Assembly: GCF_001767395.1 (NCBI RefSeq)
Contig: NZ_CP017014.1
Location: 2,364,501 to 2,428,500, forward strand
Reading direction: 5' to 3'
From: Rhodococcus sp. WMMA185
GTDB lineage: Bacteria > Actinomycetota > Actinomycetes > Mycobacteriales > Mycobacteriaceae
Length of the DNA: 64,000 nucleotides
A model generated the notes under the pieces. It was not told the origin of the DNA and did not search any database. It worked only from the letters and a program-made list of their open reading frames with translations. The translations under genes were made by a program, and so were the position numbers. This document shows, in pieces, positions 38,505 through 46,413 of this stretch (position 1 is its first letter; the number at the start of each line of letters is the position of its first letter).

Positions 38505-38572
38505 TCCGCGCAAACATCGACCTTCGTCTTCGCGCGACCGTCGACCTTCCTTTGCGCAACCATCGAACCGAT
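38505..38572. repeat. Imperfect direct repeats upstream of clpX
   Basis: Three related segments about 23-25 bp apart contain a GCGC core followed by (C/G)(A/G)TCGA(A/C)C: near 38511-38524, 38533-38546 and 38555-38572. They lie 30-95 bp before the clpX start, in the expected promoter or leader zone. Their role is unknown. Confidence 0.5.
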
Positions 38573-38704
38573 CCGACGCGACAAACGCACCAATCGAAAC
38601 GAAGGCCGTTCATGTGACCGTACCCGCACATCGCGAGCAAGGTCGACTGGTTGTCGGCGATTCTCTCATCGATCTTCCGTCGAATCCCCGCCGCGGCCGG
38701 GTCA

Positions 38705-38754
38705 GCCCCGGCTCTCGGCAGCCACGCGCTGCGGCGTGTCGCCCGAGCCGGGGG
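38705..38754 (-). terminator. Hairpin between clpP2 and clpX
   Basis: GCCCCGGCTC (38705-38714) pairs with GAGCCGGGGC (38745-38754), with an inner stem CACGC/GCGTG (38723-38727 / 38734-38738). It lies 8 bp past the clpP2 stop. There is no T tract after the stem on the minus strand. It probably ends or attenuates the clpP1-clpP2 transcript. Confidence 0.5.
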
Positions 38755-38761
38755 CCAAAAA

Positions 38762-39424
38762 TCACTTCTGAGCGCTGAGTTTGCGGTACTCGAGCACGTC
38801 GTCGATGATTCCGTATTCCTTGGCCTCGGCGGCGGTGAGGATCTTGTCACGATCGGTGTCCTTGCGGATCACGTCGGCGTCCTTACCGGTGTGCTTCGAC
38901 AGGGTGGTCTCCATCAGGCGGCGCATCCGCTCGATCTCGGCGGCTTGGATCTCGAGGTCGGAGACCTGCCCCTGGATACCGCCGGTCGCTGGTTGGTGGA
39001 TGAGCACGCGCGCGTTGGGCAAGGCCAGACGCTTGCCGGGGGTGCCGGCCGAGAGCAGAACGGCGGCAGCCGAGGCCGCCTGTCCCAGGCACACCGTCGT
39101 GATGTCGGCGCGCACATACTGCATCGTGTCGTAGATCGCCATCAGCGAGGTGAACGAACCGCCCGGTGAGTTGATGTACATGGTGATGTCGCGATCGGGA
39201 TCGAGCGACTCGAGAACGAGTAGCTGAGCCATCACGTCATTCGCCGAAGCATCGTCCACCTGCACGCCGAGGAAGATGATGCGCTCCTCGAACAGTTTGT
39301 TGTACGGGTTGGATTCCTTGACGCCGTAGCTAGAGTGCTCGATGAACGACGGCAGGATGTATCGCGATTGTGGGGTGGCGGGAGCTTGGCCGCCCAGGCT
39401 GCGGGGATCGAACAGGTTGGTCAT
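38762..39424 (-). CDS. clpP2: ATP-dependent Clp protease proteolytic subunit 2
   Basis: ClpP2 forms one ring of the mixed ClpP1-ClpP2 protease used by actinobacteria. The 220-residue protein has the serine in GQAASAAAVLLSAG, the histidine in NARVLIHQPATGG, and an aspartate in the DTDRDKILTAAEA segment, giving a full triad. It starts MTNLFDPRSLGGQAPATPQS, with an N-terminal propeptide of the type cleaved on assembly, before SRYILPSFIE. It lies 43 bp downstream of clpP1, in the same transcript. Confidence 0.98.
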   Translation of the reverse strand: MTNLFDPRSLGGQAPATPQSRYILPSFIEHSSYGVKESNPYNKLFEERIIFLGVQVDDASANDVMAQLLVLESLDPDRDITMYINSPGGSFTSLMAIYDTMQYVRADITTVCLGQAASAAAVLLSAGTPGKRLALPNARVLIHQPATGGIQGQVSDLEIQAAEIERMRRLMETTLSKHTGKDADVIRKDTDRDKILTAAEAKEYGIIDDVLEYRKLSAQK

Positions 39425-39467
39425 CAGTTCTCCAAACAATTGTGGGAGCGGAAGTCGGCAGTACGGG

Positions 39468-40094
39468 CTACTGCCCGGTTCCGCCCGCCTGTGCCGCACG
39501 AGAGACGACGTGGTCGACGAAGCCGTACTCGAGAGCCTGACTTGCCGTGAACCAGCGGTCACGATCGGAATCAGCGGTGATCTGCTCGACCGTCTGACCG
39601 GTGTGCTCAGCGATCAATTCGGCCATCTCGCGCTTGGTGTGCGCGAACTGCTCTGCCATGATCGCGATGTCGCTGGCGGTACCACCGATTCCGGCGGAGG
39701 GCTGGTGCATCATGATCCGGGCATGCGGGAGTGCGTAGCGCTTGCCCTTCGCACCGGCCGAGAGCAGGAACTGACCCATCGAGGCGGCCAGACCCATACC
39801 GAAGGTGGCTACGTCGCACTCGGCGAACTGCATCGTGTCGTAGATCGCCATGCCGGCGCTGACCGATCCGCCCGGCGAGTTGATGTAGAGAGAGATGTCG
39901 CGGTCGGGGTCTTCTGCCGACAGCAACAGGATCTGGGCGCACAGCTTGTTCGCGAGGTCGTCGTCGACCTGGGTACCGAGAAAGATGATGCGCTCGCGCA
40001 ACAGGCGCTCGTACACCGAGTCGCTGAGGTTCAACCCAGCGGTGGCTGAAGTCATGGCGGGACTCTGCAAAGTCTCCAGGTGATTGGAAGTCAC
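39468..40094 (-). CDS. clpP1: ATP-dependent Clp protease proteolytic subunit 1
   Basis: ClpP1 is the partner ring of ClpP2; both are needed for activity in mycobacteria. The 208-residue protein has [13 protein letters not shown] with the serine, [12 protein letters not shown] with the histidine, and [21 protein letters not shown] at the end. GTG 40094 has GGAGAAGG eight bases upstream; an ATG 13 codons later is possible but lacks a well-placed site. It heads clpP1-clpP2. A ClgR-type box and the tig terminator lie just upstream. Confidence 0.97.
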   Translation of the reverse strand: MTSNHLETLQSPAMTSATAGLNLSDSVYERLLRERIIFLGTQVDDDLANKLCAQILLLSAEDPDRDISLYINSPGGSVSAGMAIYDTMQFAECDVATFGMGLAASMGQFLLSAGAKGKRYALPHARIMMHQPSAGIGGTASDIAIMAEQFAHTKREMAELIAEHTGQTVEQITADSDRDRWFTASQALEYGFVDHVVSRAAQAGGTGQ

Positions 40095-40141
40095 GGTACC
40101 TGCCTTCTCCGTAAATCGTTGATTGCTGACACAGACACTAA

Positions 40142-40183
40142 CGAAGTAGGGCGGCACCGGAGTCCCGGTGCCGCCCTACTTCG
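40142..40183 (-). terminator. Strong hairpin terminator after tig
   Basis: Arms at 40142-40160 and 40165-40183 pair perfectly over 19 bp, closing a 4-nt loop (AGTC). It lies about 60 bp past the tig stop. This is the strongest hairpin in the window and separates tig from clpP1P2. Confidence 0.9.
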
Positions 40184-40192
40184 CTGAAAGCG
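40182..40192. promoter_or_regulatory. ClgR-type box before clpP1
   Basis: CGCTGAAAGCG matches the core CGCYNANRGCG described for the actinobacterial activator ClgR, which controls clpP1P2 and clpC. It lies 88 bp upstream of the clpP1 start, on the edge of the tig terminator stem. The flanking bases match the wider consensus only in part. Confidence 0.6.
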
Positions 40193-40245
40193 GAAAACCA
40201 TCCGCAGTCGATTCCGCGGGAAGTCACCCGCGACCAGCACTGTTC

Positions 40246-41607
40246 CTAGTCTTCGCCCTCGGCTGAATCCGAGGTCGCCTCTGCCTCACCGTTGCCGAAC
40301 AACTCGGTAGTGTCGACCGCGGCACCCGAAGTGTCGGTGACGGTTGCCTGTTCGACGACTCCGGCGAGCGCCTTGCCACGGCGCACGTCGGCGAAAATGG
40401 CGCCGAGCTGACCGGCCTGCTGGATCTGCTGGATGAACTGCTCGGGCGGCATGCCGTAGCGCTGCGCCTGGAACATGATGCGCTCGGTGAGTTCGTCCTG
40501 GCCTACGGTGACGTCGGTGGCGTCGGCGATGGCGTCGAGCAGCAGCTGGGTCTTCACCGAACGCTCGGCGTTTTCCTTCGTATCCTTGTCGAACTCTTCG
40601 CGACTCGTGCCCCGATCCTCGAGGAGCTTGTTCAGCGCTTCCTCGTCGTGATCGAGTTCGTGAACGGCGTCGTGCAGCGCGGCGTCGACCTCGGCCTTGA
40701 CAATGGCCTCGGGCAGCGGAACCTCGACGGCTTCGAGCAGGCTGTTGAGGACCTTGTCACGGATCTCACCGGCCTGCTCGACCTTGCGGACGCGTCCGAC
40801 ACGTTCACGCAGGTCGGCCTTCAGCTCGTCCAGCGTGTCGAACTCACTTGCCAACTGGGCGAACTCGTCGTCCTCGGCAGGCAATTCACGTTCCTTGACG
40901 GTGCCGACGGTAACGGTGACCACCGCCTCCTTACCGGCATGGTCACCAGCGACCAGATTGGAGGTGAACTCCTTGGAGCCGCCCGCCTCGAGCCCGATAA
41001 CTGCCTCGTCGAGGCCCTCGATGAGCTGACCCGAGCCGACCTCGTGCGACAGCCCGCTGGCGGTGGCCTCGGCAATTTCCTCACCGTCGACGGTGGCGGA
41101 CAGATCGATGGAGATGAAGTCCCCGTTCTCGACGGGGCGATCAACGCCGGTGAGCGTGCCGAAACGCTGACGCAGCGACAGCAGCTGCTCTTCGACGGCC
41201 TCTTCGGTGATCTCGATCGGATCGACGGTGACGCTCAGCGCGCTGTAGTCCGGCAGCGTGATCTCGGGACGCACGTCGACCTCTGCGGTGAACTCGAGGA
41301 GTTCGCCGTCCTCGATCTTCGTGACCTCGATCTCGGGCTGTCCGATCGCCTTCACCTCAGCGCCGGTAACCGCCTCGGAGTAGCGGGACGGGAGTGCGTC
41401 GTTGACGACCTGCTCCAAGACGGCACCGCGGCCGACACGGGCTTCGAGCAGCTTGGCCGGTGCCTTACCGGGGCGGAAGCCGGGGAGACGGATCTGCTGC
41501 GCGAGGGCCTTGTAGGCCTTGTCGAAATCAGGCTTGAGCTCCTCGAAGGGCACCTCAACGTTGATACGGACTCGCGTCGGGCTGAGCTGCTCGACGGTGC
41601 TCTTCAC
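40246..41607 (-). CDS. tig: Trigger factor (ribosome-bound chaperone / peptidyl-prolyl isomerase)
   Basis: Trigger factor meets nascent chains at the ribosome exit tunnel. The 453-residue protein has the N-terminal ribosome-binding domain with [17 protein letters not shown] near residues 43-60, a central FKBP-like domain ([19 protein letters not shown] to [18 protein letters not shown]), and a helical C-terminal chaperone domain. An acidic tail ends the protein. GTG 41607 has AAGGAG seven bases upstream; upstream residues belong to a tRNA shadow frame. It lies downstream of a tRNA-Pro gene and ends before a strong terminator. Confidence 0.97.
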   Translation of the reverse strand: MKSTVEQLSPTRVRINVEVPFEELKPDFDKAYKALAQQIRLPGFRPGKAPAKLLEARVGRGAVLEQVVNDALPSRYSEAVTGAEVKAIGQPEIEVTKIEDGELLEFTAEVDVRPEITLPDYSALSVTVDPIEITEEAVEEQLLSLRQRFGTLTGVDRPVENGDFISIDLSATVDGEEIAEATASGLSHEVGSGQLIEGLDEAVIGLEAGGSKEFTSNLVAGDHAGKEAVVTVTVGTVKERELPAEDDEFAQLASEFDTLDELKADLRERVGRVRKVEQAGEIRDKVLNSLLEAVEVPLPEAIVKAEVDAALHDAVHELDHDEEALNKLLEDRGTSREEFDKDTKENAERSVKTQLLLDAIADATDVTVGQDELTERIMFQAQRYGMPPEQFIQQIQQAGQLGAIFADVRRGKALAGVVEQATVTDTSGAAVDTTELFGNGEAEATSDSAEGED

Positions 41608-41665
41608 GGACTGGCTCCTTCGTGTGGTTCTAGCTTCTTCTGTGCGGCAGTTTCCTGCCTGGTGG

Positions 41666-41745
<80 letters not shown>

Positions 41746-41881
41746 GTCGAAATGAGTTCTCGCCGACCTCGCGAGGACCCGAGGAAGAATCCTACGGCCC
41801 CCCGATTATGAAATCCAAAGCGAGGTTCGGTACAGTCTTTCATCGCAGACGACATGCTTGTAATCCAGTGGTCGTATGCAC

Positions 41882-41952
41882 GGGGATGTAGCTCAATGGT
41901 AGAGCCTCAGTCTTCCAAACTGATTACGCGGGTTCGATTCCCGTCATCCCCT
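41882..41952 (+). tRNA. tRNA-Gly (anticodon TCC)
   Basis: Acceptor stem GGGGATG (41882-41888) pairs with CATCCCC (41945-41951), and T is the discriminator. The anticodon loop is CTTCCAA with TCC. The T-arm is GCGGG-TTCGATT-CCCGT. CCA is not encoded. A terminator follows. Confidence 0.95.
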
Positions 41953-41960
41953 CTCGACGT

Positions 41961-41992
41961 AGAGCGCCTCCACTTCCCGGGGGCGCTCTTTT
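41961..41992 (+). terminator. Intrinsic terminator after tRNA-Gly
   Basis: AGAGCGCC (41961-41968) pairs with GGCGCTCT (41982-41989), and TTTT ends at 41992. It lies nine bases past the tRNA. Confidence 0.85.
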
Positions 41993-42101
41993 GGCGTTCC
42001 GCACAACTCATTCGTTCCGCGCAACTCGTCCCGAGGTCGGTACTCTGGCGAATGTCCGATTCGTCACGGACTGACGGCAAACGAAGCTCTGGAGGCGCTG
42101 C

Positions 42102-42923
42102 GTGGAACTCATTCTGATCGTCGTGATCGTGGCAGCGGTCGCGTTCCTGATCGTCAAGGGCCGCAACACGCGGGCCGAACACGCGGCCAATCAGCTCGAA
42201 GACGCGAAGGCAGACGCCCGTCAGTCCATCGAACGCCTCGGCGGGCAGGTGTACCAGCTCGTCGGGTCCGACGCCGCCTCACAGCAGGCCTTGGCCGACG
42301 CATCCGAGCGCTACACGGCCGCCGGTTCACAGATAGATCAGGCACGCACCCCCGTACAGGCCCGCCTCGCCAAACAGACCGCACTCGAGGGCCTGTACTA
42401 CATCCGTGCCGCCCGAACGGCGATGGGAATGGATCCCGGCCCGGAGATTCCCTCGATCGACGGCCAGAAATCCGCGGGCCAGGTCACCGAGGACCGCGAG
42501 GTCGATTTCGAGGGACGAAAGGTCGCTGCGTCACCCAACCCGTCGTCGAAGACCCCCAACTACTATCCGGGCGGTCGTGTCGCGGGACGCCCGGTCCCGG
42601 CCGGTTGGTACTCGGAGCCGTGGTGGAAGCCCGCCCTGGTGGCCGGTGCTTGGGGAATGGGGTCGATGTTCCTGTTCTCCGCCATGTTCTCCGGTATGTC
42701 CGGAGTGGGGTACGACGCTCAGGCGTTCGAGAGCGGAGCCGGCGACGGCAGCGACATGGGCGCCGGCGACATGGGTGACGGCGATATGGGCGCCGGAGAC
42801 ATGGGTGACGGCGACATGGGTGACGGCGACATGGGTGACGGCGGCTTCGGCGACGGAAGCGGCATGGACGGGGGAATGGACGGCATGGACGGCGGCGGCT
42901 TCTTCGACGGTCTCGACTTCTAA
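42102..42923 (+). CDS. Membrane-anchored protein with Gly/Asp/Met repeat tail (DUF1542-like)
   Basis: A 273-residue protein. Residues 2-20 (ELILIVVIVAAVAFLIVKG) form an N-terminal membrane helix. An alpha-helical stretch follows (about 25-110, ANQLEDAKADARQSIERLGG and onward) that suggests a coiled coil. Then comes a linker, a second hydrophobic segment (about 180-205, VAGAWGMGSMFLFSAMFSGM) and a low-complexity tail of GDMGDGDMGAG repeats encoded by a 15-bp unit. Resembles proteins labelled DUF1542, function unknown. The start is GTG 42102 with GGAGG upstream. The tail is strongly acidic and Met-rich, so metal binding is conceivable. Confidence 0.8.
   Translation: MELILIVVIVAAVAFLIVKGRNTRAEHAANQLEDAKADARQSIERLGGQVYQLVGSDAASQQALADASERYTAAGSQIDQARTPVQARLAKQTALEGLYYIRAARTAMGMDPGPEIPSIDGQKSAGQVTEDREVDFEGRKVAASPNPSSKTPNYYPGGRVAGRPVPAGWYSEPWWKPALVAGAWGMGSMFLFSAMFSGMSGVGYDAQAFESGAGDGSDMGAGDMGDGDMGAGDMGDGDMGDGDMGDGGFGDGSGMDGGMDGMDGGGFFDGLDF
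42754..42843 (+). repeat. 15-bp coding repeats in the tail of the DUF1542-like gene
   Basis: About six units resembling GGCGACATGGGTGAC lie in tandem with variable identity. They encode alternating GDMGD and GDMGA motifs. Frame is kept by the multiple-of-three period. Confidence 0.9.
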
Positions 42924-42937
42924 AGGAGCAGGCCCGG

Positions 42938-43735
42938 TCACGACGCCTGGCAGCTCGGGCACCAGAAGAGATTGCGCCCCTTCAGGACGGAATGCGCGAC
43001 TGCTGTGCCGCAGATCCTGCAGGGTGATCCGGCGCGCCTGTAGACGTAGGTCCTTGGACGGTCCTTGGCGTACGCGGGATCGCCGTGGTCGTCCTCCGGT
43101 CGCACGACGTGCATCTTGCCGCGGCGCACCCCAACCTGCATCAGGGCGACGAGATCGGCCCACAGTTCTTCCCACTCGGCGCGCGAAAGCGCACGTCCGG
43201 GCCGCTCGGGGTTGATCGAGTGCCGGAACAGCAACTCCGCCCGATAGACGTTGCCGATTCCCGCGATGACGGCCTGATCCATCAGTAGCACCCCGATCGG
43301 GGACTTGGATGCCGAAATGCGCTTCCAGGCCCGTTCGGGGTCTGCGTCCTTGCGCAGCGGATCCGGCCCGAGCCGCGCCTCGATGGCGGCGACCTGCGGC
43401 GGATGAAGGACCTCACAGGCCGTCGGACCGCGCAGGTCGGTACCGAATTCGGCGCCCACCATCCTCATCCTGACCTGCCCGACCGGTGACTCCATCGGGA
43501 TCGGCGACTCCGTGAACACCCCGTACAGACCGAGATGGACATGCACCACGAGCCCCGACTCGTATCGGTGCCACAGGTGCTTGCCCCACGCCTCCGACTT
43601 CACGAGAACTTGCCCGTCGACGAGTGCCGCATCGCCTGCGAATCTGCCCTGCGGACTGAGCACCCGCACGGGCGCACCGGCGAATCTGCGCTGATGCAGG
43701 CGTGCCAGCCGATGCAGCGTGTGCCCCTCAGGCAC
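42938..43735 (-). CDS. Fpg/Nei family DNA glycosylase (endonuclease VIII-like)
   Basis: A base-excision repair glycosylase with AP-lyase activity for oxidised bases. The 265-residue protein begins MPEGHTLHRLARLH, with the catalytic Pro2 and Glu3 and the Nei-type MPEGHT. It has VHLGLYGVF, IAGIGNVYRAELLFRHSINP (helix-two-turn-helix), and a C-terminal zinc finger with CRICG and CPSCQ. It corresponds to Rv2464c by position, next to rpiB. Since Fpg (MutM) proteins begin MPELPEV, Nei is the better subtype; no symbol is given because actinobacteria have several. Confidence 0.92.
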   Translation of the reverse strand: MPEGHTLHRLARLHQRRFAGAPVRVLSPQGRFAGDAALVDGQVLVKSEAWGKHLWHRYESGLVVHVHLGLYGVFTESPIPMESPVGQVRMRMVGAEFGTDLRGPTACEVLHPPQVAAIEARLGPDPLRKDADPERAWKRISASKSPIGVLLMDQAVIAGIGNVYRAELLFRHSINPERPGRALSRAEWEELWADLVALMQVGVRRGKMHVVRPEDDHGDPAYAKDRPRTYVYRRAGSPCRICGTAVAHSVLKGRNLFWCPSCQAS

Positions 43736-43741
43736 GCTCGA

Positions 43742-44215
43742 TCAGGCCTCCGGCACCGCTGGCGCGACGCCGGTCTTCTCGTACGCCGACAGAATGTCGA
43801 TCCTGCGCTGATGACGCTCCTCACCCGACCATTCGGCGGCGAGGAAGGCGTCCACGATTGCCAGGGACTCCTCGAGCGTGTGCATGCGTCCACCGAGCCC
43901 GATCAGCTGAGCGTTGTTGTGTTCGCGCGCGAGTTTCGCGGTCTCGACGCTCCATGCCAGCGCACACCTGGCTCCGGGCACCTTGTTGGCCGCGATCTGC
44001 TCGCCGTTGCCGCTGCCGCCCAGCACGATGCCGAGGCTGCCCTCGTCTGCGACGACACGGCGAGCCGCCTCGATACAGAACGCGGGGTAGTCGTCGACCG
44101 CGTCGTAGACGTGAGCGCCGCAGTCGATGGCTTCGTGACCGGCAGCGGTGAGGTGTTGGATGATCTCGTTCTTACGTTCGAATCCGGCATGGTCGGCACC
44201 GAGGTATACGCGCAT
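43742..44215 (-). CDS. rpiB: Ribose-5-phosphate isomerase B
   Basis: RpiB interconverts ribose 5-phosphate and ribulose 5-phosphate. The 157-residue protein starts MRVYLGADHAGFERKNEI and contains DYPAFC, GIVLGGSGNGEQIAANKVPG (active site) and RCALAWSVETAKLAREHNNA. Length matches the mycobacterial enzyme. It lies six bases from the glycosylase gene and 53 bp from the DsbA-like gene, on the same strand, so these three may be cotranscribed from the SigH-type promoter. Confidence 0.97.
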   Translation of the reverse strand: MRVYLGADHAGFERKNEIIQHLTAAGHEAIDCGAHVYDAVDDYPAFCIEAARRVVADEGSLGIVLGGSGNGEQIAANKVPGARCALAWSVETAKLAREHNNAQLIGLGGRMHTLEESLAIVDAFLAAEWSGEERHQRRIDILSAYEKTGVAPAVPEA

Positions 44216-44268
44216 GACTGGTGATTTTAGTCAGGCGCCGCCGCGGGGCAGGGCAGCCGGGTTGAGCA

Positions 44269-44910
44269 TCAGTCGAACTCTGGACCCTCGGTTCGGGTGC
44301 GCTTGAGTTCGAAGAAGTGCGGGTAGTCGGCCAGCGCCACGGACGCGTCCCACAGCTTGCCGGCCACTTCGCCACGCGGAATCCGCGACAATACCGGTCC
44401 GAAGAACGCGACGCCGTTGACGTGGATGGTGGGAGTTCCCACGTCCGAACCAACTGCGTCCATGCCCTCTGCGTGGCTCTCCCGCAGTGCCGCGTCATAG
44501 TCCTCCGACTGGGCGGCGGTGGCGAGTTCGGCGGGAAGTCCCACCTCGGCAAGCGACTTCACGACGACCTCGGAGAGATCTTTGATTCCCTCGTTGTGGA
44601 TGCGGGTGCCCATCGCCGTGTACAGAGGAAGCAGTACCTCGTTACCGTGCTTCTGCGCTGCGGCAATGAGCACGCGGACAGGCCCCCATGCCCTCGTGAC
44701 CAACTCCCGGTAGTGCTCCGGCAAGTCCTTACCCTCGTTGAGCACCGCCAGACTCATTACGTGGAAACGAACCTCGATGTCGCGCACCTCGGCGACTTCG
44801 AGAATCCATCGCGACGATATCCAGGCCCAGGGGCACAGGGGGTCGAACCAGAAGTCCGCAGTGTCCTTGACGGTTCCAGACTCGGAAGTCCTAGCCTCAC
44901 CACTGCTCAC
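44269..44910 (-). CDS. Mycothiol-dependent reductase, DsbA-like (Rv2466c family)
   Basis: A 213-residue thioredoxin-fold protein close to Rv2466c, a mycothiol-dependent reductase of M. tuberculosis that activates some nitro prodrugs. The sequence [16 protein letters not shown] follows the family, but the second active-site cysteine of the mycobacterial CPWC is Ala here, leaving a single nucleophilic cysteine. [20 protein letters not shown] and the PTIHVNG cis-proline segment are conserved. GTG 44910 has GAGGAG seven bases upstream. An exact GGAAT-N18-GTT promoter precedes it, consistent with oxidative-stress control by SigH/SigR. Confidence 0.93.
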   Translation of the reverse strand: MSSGEARTSESGTVKDTADFWFDPLCPWAWISSRWILEVAEVRDIEVRFHVMSLAVLNEGKDLPEHYRELVTRAWGPVRVLIAAAQKHGNEVLLPLYTAMGTRIHNEGIKDLSEVVVKSLAEVGLPAELATAAQSEDYDAALRESHAEGMDAVGSDVGTPTIHVNGVAFFGPVLSRIPRGEVAGKLWDASVALADYPHFFELKRTRTEGPEFD

Positions 44911-44953
44911 GCAATTGCTCCTCTTCGGTGATGTTAACGGTGTCTCACAAGTC

Positions 44954-44979
44954 AACACCTCCCTCCCGGGAACAATTCC
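44954..44979 (-). promoter_or_regulatory. SigH/SigR-type promoter of the mycothiol reductase gene
   Basis: On the minus strand GGAAT (44975-44979) and GTT (44954-44956) are exactly 18 bp apart, the SigR/SigH consensus GGAAT-N18-GTT. The start codon follows 43 bp downstream. Rv2466c is a known member of the SigH regulon, which supports the reading. Confidence 0.75.
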
Positions 44980-45039
44980 CGCGGGCCCCCTCTTGCGGCA
45001 GTAGTGTCGAAGTGGTCGACCAGAAGGGAGCGTTCACTC

Positions 45040-46275
45040 ATGACCTCCACTCGCACATTCGTCATCGTCGGCGGCGGCCTCGCCGGAGCGAAGACGGCAG
45101 AAGCGTTGCGTGACAAAGATTTCGAAGGTTCGATCGTCCTGCTGTCGGAGGAGGAGCATCTCCCCTACGACCGGCCGCCCCTGACCAAGGAGCATTTTGC
45201 GGGCAAGAAGTCTCTCGATGAATTCACCGTCCACCACGGAGATTGGTATCGCGACCAGCACGTGGACCTGCGGCTCGGTACCACGGCAACCGACCTGGAC
45301 CTCGCCGCCCACACCGTCACCCTGCCCGACGGTTCCACGCTGAAGTACGACAAGCTCGCACTCGCGACAGGCTCGCGGTCGCGCCGACCACCGATCAACG
45401 GGTCCGACGCCGAGGGCGTCCACTACCTCCGCAGCGTCGACGAATCGGACGCACTGATCGAAGCGGTCGCCGACGGCGCGCGCCTGGTGATTATCGGTGC
45501 CGGCTGGATCGGCCTCGAGGTGGCAGCCTCCGCGCGCCAGAAGGGCGCCGACGTGGCGGTGATAGAAGCAAGTGAACTTCCCCTCACCAACTCCCTCGGA
45601 CCCGAGATCGGCCGAGTATTCGCGGATCTACACCGTGAGAACGGTGTTCGTCTGCACCTCGGCGCGAAGGTAGAAGAGATCACGGTCGAAGCAGGGCGAG
45701 CAACCGGCGTGCGACTGGGCGACGGAACCGTCCTCCCCGCCGACGCAGTCCTCGTGGCGGTGGGCGCCGCCCCCAACGTCGAGATCGCGGAGCGCGCAGG
45801 ACTCGATGTCGACGGCGGAGTCCTCGTCGACGCGGGTCTGCAGACGAGCCACCCAGATGTCGTCGCGGTCGGCGATATCGCGGCTCAATTACATCCGCGA
45901 CTCGGTACGCGGATCCGCGTCGAACATTGGGCGAACGCACTCAACCAACCGGCGGTGGCCGCAGCAACCATGCTGGGCAGAAGTGCCGAGTACGCGCAAC
46001 TTCCGTACTTCTTCACCGACCAATTCGATCTCGGGATGGAATACACGGGCTATGTGCCACTGAAGTCGTACGAGCGGGTGATCGTCCGCGGCGACCTTCC
46101 CGGGCGCGAATTCCTCGCGTTCTGGCTCGACGAAGGGGGCCACGTCCTCGCAGGCATGAACGTCAACATCTGGGACGCCACCGACGAGATCAAGCAGTTG
46201 GTGTCTTCCCCTGCCACTGTCGATCCCGACCGACTGGCCGATCCCGAGGTGACCTTGACCGACCTGCTCGATTAA
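45040..46275 (+). CDS. FAD-dependent NAD(P)H-ferredoxin/rubredoxin reductase
   Basis: A 411-residue flavoprotein. It has an FAD loop VIVGGGLAGAKTAEAL near residues 8-23, a second dinucleotide loop VIIGAGWIGLEVAASAR near 150, and VAVGDIAAQ near the FAD-binding C-terminal part. The reductase_C tail after residue 320 is present. The closest described relatives are ferredoxin and rubredoxin reductases that feed cytochrome P450 or dioxygenases (ThcD, LinA-type partners). No ferredoxin lies nearby, so the redox partner is unknown. ATG 45040 has AGAAGGGAGCG upstream. It is divergent from the DsbA-like gene. Confidence 0.9.
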   Translation: MTSTRTFVIVGGGLAGAKTAEALRDKDFEGSIVLLSEEEHLPYDRPPLTKEHFAGKKSLDEFTVHHGDWYRDQHVDLRLGTTATDLDLAAHTVTLPDGSTLKYDKLALATGSRSRRPPINGSDAEGVHYLRSVDESDALIEAVADGARLVIIGAGWIGLEVAASARQKGADVAVIEASELPLTNSLGPEIGRVFADLHRENGVRLHLGAKVEEITVEAGRATGVRLGDGTVLPADAVLVAVGAAPNVEIAERAGLDVDGGVLVDAGLQTSHPDVVAVGDIAAQLHPRLGTRIRVEHWANALNQPAVAAATMLGRSAEYAQLPYFFTDQFDLGMEYTGYVPLKSYERVIVRGDLPGREFLAFWLDEGGHVLAGMNVNIWDATDEIKQLVSSPATVDPDRLADPEVTLTDLLD

Positions 46276-46330
46276 CACCCACCCCCCACCCGTGGTGGGA
46301 TGGCAGCACCGAATCGAAAGAAAAACGATG

Positions 46331-46366
46331 ACCGGCTCAGCCGGAGTGACCGGCTCAGCCGGAGTG
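46331..46366 (+). repeat. Two perfect 18-bp repeats upstream of pepN
   Basis: ACCGGCTCAGCCGGAGTG occurs twice, at 46331-46348 and 46349-46366. Each copy contains the short palindrome GGCT/AGCC. The array lies 48-83 bp before the pepN start codon and could be part of its leader. Confidence 0.95.
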
Positions 46367-46413
46367 AGTGGTACAGCTTGGCGATGACCGCCGCCGAATA
46401 CGAGGAGATCTCT

